Below, one piece after another: positions 47,020 to 55,082 of a stretch of DNA of 64,000 nt (the first letter of the stretch is position 1; every line of letters begins with the position of its first letter). Made by a program: the position numbers and the translations under genes. The DNA comes from Galbitalea soli (GTDB lineage Bacteria > Actinomycetota > Actinomycetes > Actinomycetales > Microbacteriaceae). The notes under the pieces were generated by a model. The model worked only from the letters and a program-made list of their open reading frames with translations, made no database searches and was not told the origin of the DNA. Location of the stretch: the NCBI RefSeq assembly GCF_010686725.1, contig NZ_JAAGWZ010000004.1:124001-188000 (forward strand), given 5' to 3'.

Positions 47020-48744
47020 TTATCCGGCGGTGCCCACGACGCTCTCGTCGAGGATGACGCCGTGCCGCTCGCGCAGCTCGGTGACGGTTGCATGGGTCTC
47101 GGCGGCCTCCGTCTCGGCCGTCCAGCCGAGCCGGGTGCCCAGGATGTGCGCAAGCTCGCGCAGGAGCGGCAGCGTGACGTCGCCCGTGAAGGCCACGTTC
47201 GTGCGGCGCAGCACGACGTCGATCAGGTGCACGACATCCTCGTGGTCGGCGAAGTAGGCCACCTCGGCCACCGAGAACTCGGGTGCGTGCTCGAGCGGGG
47301 TGGAGTCGGCCGTGTCGATGGTCTCGATGACACTCGCCGCGCGGGTGCCGTAGCGCGTGAGCAGTCGGCCGACGGTGTCGGCGTCGACGGCTCCCGAGTG
47401 GGCGCGGATCCAGGCGGACCGCGCCTGCTCCGTCGCGGGGAAGTCCTTGCCGCCGCCGATCGCGAGTCCCGCCGTGCTCACGGTGCGGGTCGCGCCGAGG
47501 CGGTCGAGCGCCTCGTTCGCGAGGTGCTCGGAGAGGGCGCGGAAGGTCGTCCACTTGCCGCCGACGAGACTCAGGAGCGCGGTGTCGGCGAGGCCGGGGA
47601 TCGTGCCCTCGACGATCCGGTAGTCGCGCGACACGAAACCGGGCTGGGTGTCCTCGTGGCGGGGGAGCGGGCGCACACCGGAGTACCGGAACACGATCTG
47701 CTCGCGCGTCACCGCGACGTCGGGCAGCACCTGCGCGATGAGGTCGAAGAAGTAGTCGACCTCCTCCTCGGTGCAGACGGCGACCTCGCGGATATCCGCC
47801 TCCAGGTCGGTGGTGCCGACGAGAACCCGGCCCTTGAGCGGGTAGATGAGCACGATGCGTCCATCGTTGTTCTCGAAGAAGAGCTCGCGACCGTCGAGCG
47901 CCGCGAGCAGCTCCGGGTTGTCGAGCACGATGTGCGAGCCCTTCGTGCCGCCCATGAACGCGGAGTCGACGGCGAAGGCCTCGTTGGTGAGGTCGGTCCA
48001 GGGGCCGGAGGCGTTGATCACGACGTCGGCGCTGATCGTGAACTCGGCACCGCTGACGGTGTCGCGCACGAGCACCCCGCCCTCCTTCACGCCGATCGCC
48101 TCGACGTAGTTGGCGCTGCGCGCGTGGCTGCCGCTCGCGAGCCCGTCCTTGAGCACGTCGAGGGCGAGACGCTCGGGCTCGTGCACGGAGGCGTCGTAGT
48201 AGGTGGCGGTGTACTTGAGGGTCGGGTTCAGGCGGGGGAGGTCGTGCAGGGAGCGGCGACGACCGTGGAACTCGTGGCGCGGCACCGATCCGCCGTCGCG
48301 TGAGAAGGAGTCGTAGGTGGTGAGGCCGACCTTGATGAGGAACGCGCCGCGCTCCTTCGGCTTGCCCTGCTTGTGGGTGAGGAAGCGCAGGGGGGCGGAG
48401 AGGATGCCCGAGAAGGTCGAGAAGATCGGGATGGTCGTCTTGAGCGGCTTGACGTAGTGCGGCGCGATGCGCAGCAGGCCGTTGCGCTCCTGGACCGATT
48501 CGCGCACGAGCCGGAACTCGCCGTTCTCGAGGTAGCGGATGCCGCCGTGGATCATGTGCGACGACGCGGCGGACGCGCCGGAGGCGTAGTCGCCGCGCTC
48601 GACGAGCACGACGTCGATGCCCTGCAGGGCGAGATCGCGGAAGGTGGCGATGCCGTTGATGCCGCCGCCGACGATGAGCACCTGCGCGTGCGGACGCTCC
48701 TGGATGCGGGACACATTGGCCCTGGTCTTCGTTGACGCGTTCAT
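47020..48744 (-). CDS. glpD: Glycerol-3-phosphate dehydrogenase (second copy, glycerol island)
   Basis: A 574-residue FAD-dependent GlpD. Motifs: VLIVGGGINGIATFRDLA, SSHMIHGGIRYLENGEF, VLVGTTDLEADI and LSLVGGKWTTFRALSEHLA. It differs clearly from the first copy, so the two are distant paralogues, not a recent duplication. It is first in the series glpD-glpF-glpK, all minus strand, and divergent from a SorC-type regulator. Its promoter and an adjacent palindrome are described separately. It would supply DHAP and reduced quinone during growth on glycerol. Confidence 0.95.
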   Translation of the reverse strand: MNASTKTRANVSRIQERPHAQVLIVGGGINGIATFRDLALQGIDVVLVERGDYASGASAASSHMIHGGIRYLENGEFRLVRESVQERNGLLRIAPHYVKPLKTTIPIFSTFSGILSAPLRFLTHKQGKPKERGAFLIKVGLTTYDSFSRDGGSVPRHEFHGRRRSLHDLPRLNPTLKYTATYYDASVHEPERLALDVLKDGLASGSHARSANYVEAIGVKEGGVLVRDTVSGAEFTISADVVINASGPWTDLTNEAFAVDSAFMGGTKGSHIVLDNPELLAALDGRELFFENNDGRIVLIYPLKGRVLVGTTDLEADIREVAVCTEEEVDYFFDLIAQVLPDVAVTREQIVFRYSGVRPLPRHEDTQPGFVSRDYRIVEGTIPGLADTALLSLVGGKWTTFRALSEHLANEALDRLGATRTVSTAGLAIGGGKDFPATEQARSAWIRAHSGAVDADTVGRLLTRYGTRAASVIETIDTADSTPLEHAPEFSVAEVAYFADHEDVVHLIDVVLRRTNVAFTGDVTLPLLRELAHILGTRLGWTAETEAAETHATVTELRERHGVILDESVVGTAG

Positions 48745-48819
48745 GGCTGGTTCTGGCCTTCGTTCTTCGGGAGATCGGAGGGGCCTGTCGGCTGCGCCGT
48801 CGGACCCGCGTACTTGCCA

Positions 48820-48848
48820 ATCATCGGAAGAGGCTCAAAGATGGTCAA
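48820..48848 (-). promoter_or_regulatory. Candidate promoter of glpD-glpF-glpK
   Basis: On the minus strand TTGACC (48848-48843) and GATGAT (48825-48820) are separated by 17 nt, a good sigma-70-like pair. Transcription would start near 48813, leaving an untranslated leader of about 70 nt before glpD. Confidence 0.5.
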
Positions 48849-48854
48849 GCAACT

Positions 48855-48868
48855 TGCACATATGTGCA
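48855..48868. promoter_or_regulatory. Candidate operator of the SorC-type regulator
   Basis: TGCACATATGTGCA is a perfect 14-bp palindrome in the 176-nt divergent gap between glpD and the regulator. It lies immediately upstream of the glpD -35 box, centred roughly 48 nt before the inferred start of transcription. That position suits an activator. Binding by the neighbouring SorC protein is inferred from location and symmetry. Confidence 0.55.
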
Positions 48869-48920
48869 GGATGCTCCACGGAGCGCGGTGCGGGGCGACG
48901 CAGCGCGGGGAGGATGGGCG

Positions 48921-49889
48921 ATGACCGACGCGACGCAGACCGTGCCCGAGAAGACGAGGGACGCCATCAAGGCGGCTCACCTGTACTACATGCAGGACCT
49001 CACGATGGAGGCGATCGCCCGCGAACTGCACACCTCGCGCTCCTCGGTCTCCCGCCTCCTGAGCTTCGCCCGCGACAAGGGGCTGGTCAGCATCAAGATC
49101 CGCTCGCCGCACGACCGCGCCTCGGAGTTGAACGAGGAGCTCATGAGCCGGTTCGGGGTCGCCGGCCACATCGTGCCCGTGCCCGACCAGATCAGCGACA
49201 TCGACCGACTCGAGCGGGTCGCGGTGTCGGCTGCACGAATTCTCGACCAGTTCTTCGACTCCAACATGACGCTCGGGATCGCGTGGGGTTCCACCGTGAG
49301 CGCCGTCAGTCGATACCTGGTGCCCAAGGCGATGCACAACTCGCAGATCGTGCAGCTGAATGGGGCCGGAAACAACCGCACCTCGGGCATCCTCTACGCC
49401 AGCGAGATCCTGCGGAAGTTCGGCGACGCGTTCGGGGCGCACGTCGAGCAGTTCCCCGTGCCGGCCTTCTTCGACGACCCGGCGACCAAGGCCGCGCTGT
49501 GGCGGGAGCGGAGCACGAGCCGCGTGCTCGAGATCCAGCGATCGATGGACGTTGCGCTCTTCGGCGTCGGATCCCCGCTCGCGCAGGTGCCCAGCCACGT
49601 CTATATGGGCGGCTACCTCGAGCCCGACGACTACGCGAGCCTTGAGCGCGACGGGGTCGTGGGCGACGTCGCGACGGTGTTCTATCGGCTGGATGGCTCC
49701 TCCGACGGGATCGCGCTGAACGAACGAGCGAGCGGGCCCGACCTCGCGGTGCTGCGGCGTGCGGCCCGCCGGGTGTGCGTCGCCTCGGGCATCTCCAAGC
49801 TGCAGAGCCTGCGCGGCGCGCTCGCCGCACGCCTCGTGACGGATCTCATCGTCGACGAGGGCACGGCGCGCGCGCTGGTGCAGGACTAG
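48921..49889 (+). CDS. SorC/DeoR-type sugar-binding transcriptional regulator
   Basis: A 322-residue one-component regulator. The N-terminal HTH is KAAHLYYMQDLTMEAIARELHTSRSSVSRLL in outline (residues 17-47). The C-terminal sugar-binding domain shows LGIAWGSTVSAVSRYL, VQLNGAGNN, ALFGVGSP and CVASGISKLQSLRGALAARLVTDLIVD, typical of SorC effectors that bind phosphorylated sugars or polyols. Divergent from glpD-glpF-glpK, it probably controls glycerol catabolism in response to glycerol-3-phosphate or DHAP. The ligand is inferred from context. Confidence 0.92.
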   Translation: MTDATQTVPEKTRDAIKAAHLYYMQDLTMEAIARELHTSRSSVSRLLSFARDKGLVSIKIRSPHDRASELNEELMSRFGVAGHIVPVPDQISDIDRLERVAVSAARILDQFFDSNMTLGIAWGSTVSAVSRYLVPKAMHNSQIVQLNGAGNNRTSGILYASEILRKFGDAFGAHVEQFPVPAFFDDPATKAALWRERSTSRVLEIQRSMDVALFGVGSPLAQVPSHVYMGGYLEPDDYASLERDGVVGDVATVFYRLDGSSDGIALNERASGPDLAVLRRAARRVCVASGISKLQSLRGALAARLVTDLIVDEGTARALVQD

Positions 49890-49897
49890 GAGCACGG

Positions 49898-50731
49898 CTA
49901 CCCCACCTCCGGGTCGTCGGAGTCGTCCTCGGGCTCCGCGACCCGCGGCGGCCAGGAGGTCGCCCCGAGTTCGCGCGAGATGTTGCGAGCGGTCTCCCGC
50001 AAGACGTTGAGCACGTTGTCCTCGGGGGGCCACTCGCTCGAGGGCAGCACGACGGCGACCGCCGCGATGACCGTGCCGGATCGGTCGGCAACCGGGGCGG
50101 CGAGCGAGGATTCACCCAGAACCGCCTCCTGCTCCTCGCTCGCGAGCCCGCGCTCGGCGACCTGGGCGAGCTGCAGGGTGAGCACCGCCGCGTCGGTGAT
50201 GGTGTCGCCGGTGAGGCTGCGCAGCGGCTTGCGCATGAGCTCCGCCGCGAGGGTCGGGTTGTAGGCGAGCAGCACCTTGCCCATCGCGGAGGCGTGGGCA
50301 GGGATCGACAACCCCGTCTCCGGCATCTGCTGGCTGCCATCCGGTCGGCCGTTGTGCTCGATGATGATGACCTCGTCGAAGAGCTCGGCGCCCAGCCGGG
50401 TGGCGAGTCCGGTGCGGCGGGAGAGCTCGCGCGTCCAGCGCATCGCCCGCGCGCGCACGTCGAGCGTGTCGAGGTAGACGTTCGAGAGCTTGAGCAGCGC
50501 GGGCCCCAGCATGTACCGCTTGCCGTGCGGCTCCTTGGCGACGAGGCCGTGCGTGCGGAGGGAGGCGACGATGCCGTGCACGGTCGACGGGGGCAGATCG
50601 AGGGCGGCCGAGAGCTCTGAGATTCCCAGGTGGCGCGCGCCCTGGAGGAGCTGAAGCACCTTCGCGGCGCGGTCGATGGCCTGGATCACGCCACGCTCCT
50701 CACTGGTTGTCGGGATCCGCTGCGACCGCAC
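49898..50731 (-). CDS. IclR family regulator (GylR-like context)
   Basis: 277 residues. The N-terminal winged helix is VIQAIDRAAKVLQLLQGARHLGISELSAALDLPPSTVHGIVASL in outline (residues 15-58). The effector domain contains the characteristic stretch IPAHASAMGKVLLAYNP and the C-terminal DRSGTVIAAVAVVLPSS. Streptomyces GylR, the glycerol regulator, belongs to this family. It is divergent from dhaKLM, whose promoter carries an IclR-sized palindrome. The start is a GTG at 50731. Control of dihydroxyacetone or glycerol use is a strong inference. Confidence 0.92.
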   Translation of the reverse strand: MRSQRIPTTSEERGVIQAIDRAAKVLQLLQGARHLGISELSAALDLPPSTVHGIVASLRTHGLVAKEPHGKRYMLGPALLKLSNVYLDTLDVRARAMRWTRELSRRTGLATRLGAELFDEVIIIEHNGRPDGSQQMPETGLSIPAHASAMGKVLLAYNPTLAAELMRKPLRSLTGDTITDAAVLTLQLAQVAERGLASEEQEAVLGESSLAAPVADRSGTVIAAVAVVLPSSEWPPEDNVLNVLRETARNISRELGATSWPPRVAEPEDDSDDPEVG

Positions 50732-50753
50732 CTATGAGTTTCTGGAGAAGCTC

Positions 50754-50783
50754 TTGACGTGCCGCCTCTTTGCGGTGGATATT
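50754..50783 (+). promoter_or_regulatory. Candidate dhaKLM promoter
   Basis: TTGACG (50754-50759) and GATATT (50778-50783) are spaced by 18 nt. Transcription would begin near 50790, about 77 nt before the leader ORF. The -10 overlaps the palindrome at 50781. Confidence 0.6.
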
Positions 50784-50797
50784 CGACATTATCGAAT
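50781..50797. promoter_or_regulatory. Candidate IclR-type operator over the dhaKLM promoter
   Basis: ATTCGA-CATTA-TCGAAT is a perfect 17-bp palindrome that covers the end of the -10 and the expected transcription start, the classical place for a repressor. It lies 50 nt from the divergent IclR gene. Repression relieved by a glycerol metabolite is inferred. Confidence 0.6.
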
Positions 50798-50866
50798 GAC
50801 ATTCACTCGAGCGCTAGGTGCAATTGCGACCGACACGTGTTTTCAGCAATGTTCAAAGGAGCACAT

Positions 50867-50908
50867 ATGAATGAGAACAGCCTTGACCGCGGGGCGGTCA
50901 TGTCATGA
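50867..50908 (+). CDS. 13-codon leader ORF coupled to dhaK
   Basis: ATG at 50867 preceded by a strong AAAGGAG (50855-50861) opens a short frame [13 protein letters not shown], ending in a TGA that overlaps the dhaK ATG (ATGA). dhaK itself has only a weak GGGGCGG Shine-Dalgarno. Ribosomes would therefore load on the leader and reinitiate on dhaK. No peptide function is evident; translational coupling is the simplest role. Confidence 0.55.
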   Translation: MNENSLDRGAVMS

Positions 50909-51903
50909 AGAAGCTGATCAACTCACCCGACCACGTTCTCGCCGACGCCCTCGTGGGGGTCGAGCTCGCGCATCCCGAACTGAAGGTCGACCACACCAAC
51001 CGCATCATCTACCGCGGTGAGCCGACCAAGCCCGGCAAGGTCGCCCTCATCTCGGGCGGCGGTTCGGGCCACGAGCCGCTGCACGGCGGTTTCGTCGGAT
51101 TCGGGATGCTCGACGCGGCCTGCGCGGGCGAGGTCTTCACCTCTCCCACCCCCGACCAGATGCAGGAGGCGACGAAGGTCGCCGACAGCGGCGCCGGAGT
51201 GCTGCACATCGTGAAGAACTACACCGGCGACGTCATGAACTTCGAGATGGCCGCCGAGATGGCCGAGGCCGAGACCGGCGTGAGGGTCGAAAGCGTCGTC
51301 ACGAACGACGATGTCGCGGTCGAGGATTCCACCTGGACCGCGGGCCGCCGCGGTGTCGGGGTGACCGTCCTCCTCGAGAAGATCGTCGGCGCCGCCGCGG
51401 AGGAGGGTCGCGATCTCGCAGCCGTCGCCTCGCTCGCGCGCACCGTCAACGCGCAGGGCCGTTCGATGGGCATGGCGCTCACGAGCTGCACCGTGCCGTC
51501 GGCGGGCAAACCGACCTTCGAGCTGCCCGACGACATGATGGAGATGGGCGTGGGCATCCACGGCGAACCGGGTCGTCACCGCGTACCGCTCGCACCCGCC
51601 GCCGACATCGCCCAGCAGCTCGTCGAGCCGATCCTGCACGACCTCGACTTCTCGGGTGCACCCACGATCGTGATGCTCAACGGAATGGGCGGTACGCCCC
51701 TCATCGAGCTGTACCTCATGTACGGCGAGGTCGCGAAGATCCTGCAGAAGTCGGGCATCCAGGTCGCCCGCTCGCTGGTCGGCAACTACATCACCTCGCT
51801 CGACATGGCGGGATGCTCGGTCACGGTGCTGCGCGCCGACGACGAGCTCCTGCGGCTCTGGGATGCTCCGGTCAACACCGCCGGACTCCGGTGGGGGGTC
51901 TGA
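50905..51903 (+). CDS. dhaK: Dihydroxyacetone kinase subunit DhaK
   Basis: A 332-residue substrate-binding subunit that holds dihydroxyacetone as a hemiaminal on a His. [17 protein letters not shown] is the standard N-terminus; [20 protein letters not shown] carries the dihydroxyacetone-binding segment; [15 protein letters not shown] and VNGMGGTPL-like [13 protein letters not shown] are conserved. It is followed by dhaL after 3 nt and dhaM after a further 3 nt. The ATG overlaps a leader ORF. Confidence 0.97.
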   Translation: MKKLINSPDHVLADALVGVELAHPELKVDHTNRIIYRGEPTKPGKVALISGGGSGHEPLHGGFVGFGMLDAACAGEVFTSPTPDQMQEATKVADSGAGVLHIVKNYTGDVMNFEMAAEMAEAETGVRVESVVTNDDVAVEDSTWTAGRRGVGVTVLLEKIVGAAAEEGRDLAAVASLARTVNAQGRSMGMALTSCTVPSAGKPTFELPDDMMEMGVGIHGEPGRHRVPLAPAADIAQQLVEPILHDLDFSGAPTIVMLNGMGGTPLIELYLMYGEVAKILQKSGIQVARSLVGNYITSLDMAGCSVTVLRADDELLRLWDAPVNTAGLRWGV

Positions 51904-51906
51904 TCC

Positions 51907-52551
51907 ATGGCCGGCGAGACCGTCACCCTCAGCAGCCTCGTCACGTGGCTGTCGCGCTTCCGCGACCTCGTGACCGAGAACCGCAACTATCTCACCGAGC
52001 TGGACTCCGCGATCGGTGACGCCGACCACGGCGCCAACATGGCGCGCGGCATGGCCGCGGTGATGGAGAAGGTGGGGGCCTCGCCGGCGACCACCGCCGA
52101 CGAGCTCTTCAAGTCGGTGGGCATGACCCTGGTGACCTCGGTGGGCGGTGCGAGCGGCCCGCTGTACGGCACGTTCTTCCTCCGCTTCGGGATGACCGCC
52201 GGCGCGGTCTCCGAGTTCGACGGCGCCGCGCTCTCCGCCGCCCTGCGCGCCGGGCTGGGTGGCGTCGTCGCCCGCGGCAAGCCGGAGCTCGGCGACAAGA
52301 CCATGTTCGACGCTATGAGCCCCGCGCTCGAGGCCTTCGACGCGAGCGTCGCCTCAGGCGGTTCGCCCGCGGCGGCCGCCGCGGCGGCCTACGACGCCGC
52401 GGTGGTCGGGCGCGATGCCACGACCCCGCTCGTCGCGCGCAAGGGGCGCGCGAGCTACCTCGGGGAGCGCAGCGCGGGTCACCTCGACCCGGGCGCCACC
52501 TCCACCGCGTTCCTCTTCCAGGCGCTCGCCGAGTCGCTCGCCCAGGGCTGA
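51907..52551 (+). CDS. dhaL: Dihydroxyacetone kinase subunit DhaL
   Basis: A 214-residue DAK2 domain with tightly bound ADP that accepts phosphate from DhaM and passes it to dihydroxyacetone. Metal/nucleotide motif LDSAIGDADHGANMARGM; C-terminal RKGRASYLGERSAGHLDPGATS. It lies in the compact operon dhaK-dhaL-dhaM. The paralogue at 43.8 kb has the same motifs but is clearly divergent. Confidence 0.97.
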   Translation: MAGETVTLSSLVTWLSRFRDLVTENRNYLTELDSAIGDADHGANMARGMAAVMEKVGASPATTADELFKSVGMTLVTSVGGASGPLYGTFFLRFGMTAGAVSEFDGAALSAALRAGLGGVVARGKPELGDKTMFDAMSPALEAFDASVASGGSPAAAAAAAYDAAVVGRDATTPLVARKGRASYLGERSAGHLDPGATSTAFLFQALAESLAQG

Positions 52552-52554
52552 CCC

Positions 52555-55017
52555 GTGATCGGTATCGTCGTCGTCTCGCACAGCGAGCGACTCGCTCAGG
52601 CTGCCGTGGAGCTCGCGCTGCAGATGGTGCCGGGCGAGCGCCCCCGCATCGCGCTCGCCGCGGGCGCGGGCGAGGCCGACGGCGCGCCTGTGATCGGCAC
52701 CGATGCGATGCGGGTCGCGGAGGCGATCACCTCGGTGGCCTCCCCGGACGGCGTGCTCGTGCTGATGGACCTCGGTTCCGCGGTGATGAGCGCCGAGCTG
52801 GCGCTCGAGTTCGTCGACCTGCCGGGTGTCGAGATCCGCCTGACGAGTGCGCCCTTCGTGGAGGGGCTGCTCGCCGGGGTGGTTCGCGCCGCGGGCGGGG
52901 CGAGCCTCGACGAGGTGGAACAGGAGGCTCGGGGCGCCCTGGCCGCGAAGGCCGGGCAGGTCGGTGCCGATGCGGCCTCATCGACTGCCGTGTCGGCGGA
53001 GGCGGCGCCCGTCGTCTCCGCCGACACGGAGTCGAGCGTGGACCTCGCGCTCATCAATCCCAGCGGCCTGCACGTTCGGCCGGCGTCGATGGTGGCGATG
53101 GCGCTCGCGCCCCTCGACGCGACCGTGGCCATCGCCAATCTGCGCACCGGCGCGCCCGCTGTCGCGGCCGTCAGCCCCACGGCTCTGCTGACCCTCGCCG
53201 CGCGTCAGGGCGACCGCATCCGCGTGACCGCGCACGGCCCGCAGGCCGCGGAGGCCCTCGACGCCGTGGAACGCCTCGTCACCGACGGCTTCGGCGAGCT
53301 GGTGGCGCACACCGCGCCCATCCCGGTCATCGTGCCCTCCGCCGTCGAGCCCCCGGTGGGCGGCCCGACCCGCGACCGGCCGCTCGGCGTGAGCCCCGGC
53401 CGCGCGTCCGGCCCCGTCGTGCGGATGCCCGACCCCCTCGCCGAACCCGTCGCCACCGCCGCGCTGCCGCCCGCCGAGCGCCCCGCCGCCGCGGTCCGCA
53501 TCGACGCCGCGACGGCCGCGGTGTCGAGCGAGCTGGGTGCCCGGGCCGCCGCCGTCACCGGCCCCGGCCACGACATCCTCGCCGCCACCGCGCTCATGGT
53601 CACCGATGTCACGCTGTCGGGCGACGCGAAACGCCGGGTGCTCGATGCGGGGGAGTCGCCGGAGTACGCCTTCTGGCAGACGGTCGACGGCGTCGCCGAG
53701 ATCTTCCGCGCGCAGGGCGGGCTCGCGGCGGAGCGGATCGCCGACCTGCACGATGTGCGCAACCGCGTCGTGGCGGAGCTTCTGGGGCGGGAGGCGCCGG
53801 GCGTGCCCCTGCGAAGCGAGCCCTTCGTGCTCGTGGCGCGGGACCTGGCCCCCGCCGACACCGCGCTCCTGGATCCCGCGATCTGCCGGGCACTCGTGAC
53901 CGTCGAGGGCGGGCCCACCTCGCACACGGCGATCGTGGCGCGCTCCCTCGGCATCCCCGCGCTCGTCGCGGCGCGCGGCGCCCTCGAGATCCCGGAGGGC
54001 ACGGTCGTGCTCGTCGACGGCACCGCCGGCACCATCACCCAGAACCCGAGCGAGGCGGAGCTCGCCGCCGTGGCCGAGGTGCGCGACGTCGTCTTCGACG
54101 GCTCGGGGCGCACCGCCGACGGCCACCGGGTGCAGCTGCTCGCCAACGTCGGCTCGCCCTCCAGTGCGGAGGCCGCGACGGCGGCGCACGCCGAGGGGGT
54201 CGGACTCTTCCGTACCGAATTCCTCTTCCTCGACCGCTCGGAGGCGCCCTCGATCGCGGAGCAGGTGCGGGCCTATGCGGGGGTGCTCGCCGCGTTCCCC
54301 GGGCGGAAGGTGGTCATCCGCACGCTCGATGCCGGGGCCGACAAGCCGCTGCCGTTCGTGACGATGGCGCACGAGGAGAATCCCGCGCTGGGGATCCGCG
54401 GGTTCCGCACCTCCTGGCGACGGCCCGACCTGCTCGACGAGCAACTGGCCGCGATCGCGCTCGCCGTCGCGGACTCGAGCGCCGAGGTGCAGGTGATGGC
54501 GCCGATGATCGACACCCCGGATGAGGCCGCCGACTTCGCCGCCCGCTGCCGCAGCCACGGTCTCGCGGTCGCCGGGGTCATGATCGAGACGCCCGCGGCC
54601 GCGATCACCGCCCCCGAGCTGCTCACGAACATCGACTTCGTGAGCCTGGGCACCAACGACCTCGCCCAGTACACGATGGCCGCCGACCGAATGGTGGGCG
54701 ACCTGGCGCTGCTGAACGACCCGTGGCAGCCGGCCGTGCTGCGGATGATGCGACTCGCCTTCGACGCCGGGCGTGCCGCGGGCAAGCCCGTCGGTGTGTG
54801 CGGCGAGGCGGCCGCCGACCCGCTGCTGGCCGCGGTGCTCGTCGGATTCGGGGCGAGCAGCCTCTCCATGTCGGCGCGCGCCCTCGGGCACGTCGCCGAG
54901 CTGCTGCAGGGCGTCACGGTCGCGCAGTGCGAGGCGGCCGCCGAGTCGTCGAGCGCGGCGCGCAGCGCCGAGGATGCCCGTGCCGCCGCCGCGACCGCGC
55001 TCGGGGTCGGCGCCTGA
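52555..55017 (+). CDS. dhaM: DhaM phosphotransferase: EIIA-HPr-Enzyme I fusion
   Basis: An 820-residue three-part phosphorelay. EIIA (Dha/mannose type) spans residues 1-125 with active His9 in VVVSHSERLAQ. HPr lies at about 155-250, with His173 in NPSGLHVRPAS. Enzyme I runs from about 275 to the end: phosphohistidine His457 in EGGPTSHTAIVARSLGIPA, then the full PEP barrel with GLFRTEFLFLDR, DAGADKPLPF, SLGTNDLAQYT and Cys749 in VGVCGEAA. E. coli DhaM has only a shortened EI, whereas this one looks complete, so the protein could take phosphate directly from PEP. GTG start 3 nt after dhaL. Confidence 0.93.
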   Translation: MIGIVVVSHSERLAQAAVELALQMVPGERPRIALAAGAGEADGAPVIGTDAMRVAEAITSVASPDGVLVLMDLGSAVMSAELALEFVDLPGVEIRLTSAPFVEGLLAGVVRAAGGASLDEVEQEARGALAAKAGQVGADAASSTAVSAEAAPVVSADTESSVDLALINPSGLHVRPASMVAMALAPLDATVAIANLRTGAPAVAAVSPTALLTLAARQGDRIRVTAHGPQAAEALDAVERLVTDGFGELVAHTAPIPVIVPSAVEPPVGGPTRDRPLGVSPGRASGPVVRMPDPLAEPVATAALPPAERPAAAVRIDAATAAVSSELGARAAAVTGPGHDILAATALMVTDVTLSGDAKRRVLDAGESPEYAFWQTVDGVAEIFRAQGGLAAERIADLHDVRNRVVAELLGREAPGVPLRSEPFVLVARDLAPADTALLDPAICRALVTVEGGPTSHTAIVARSLGIPALVAARGALEIPEGTVVLVDGTAGTITQNPSEAELAAVAEVRDVVFDGSGRTADGHRVQLLANVGSPSSAEAATAAHAEGVGLFRTEFLFLDRSEAPSIAEQVRAYAGVLAAFPGRKVVIRTLDAGADKPLPFVTMAHEENPALGIRGFRTSWRRPDLLDEQLAAIALAVADSSAEVQVMAPMIDTPDEAADFAARCRSHGLAVAGVMIETPAAAITAPELLTNIDFVSLGTNDLAQYTMAADRMVGDLALLNDPWQPAVLRMMRLAFDAGRAAGKPVGVCGEAAADPLLAAVLVGFGASSLSMSARALGHVAELLQGVTVAQCEAAAESSSAARSAEDARAAAATALGVGA

Positions 55018-55082
55018 ACGATCGCCCCCGCCCGGCGAGGCACGGTCGGTGCGTCGCGCGCCCGGGCTAGGGTCGAGCCCGT

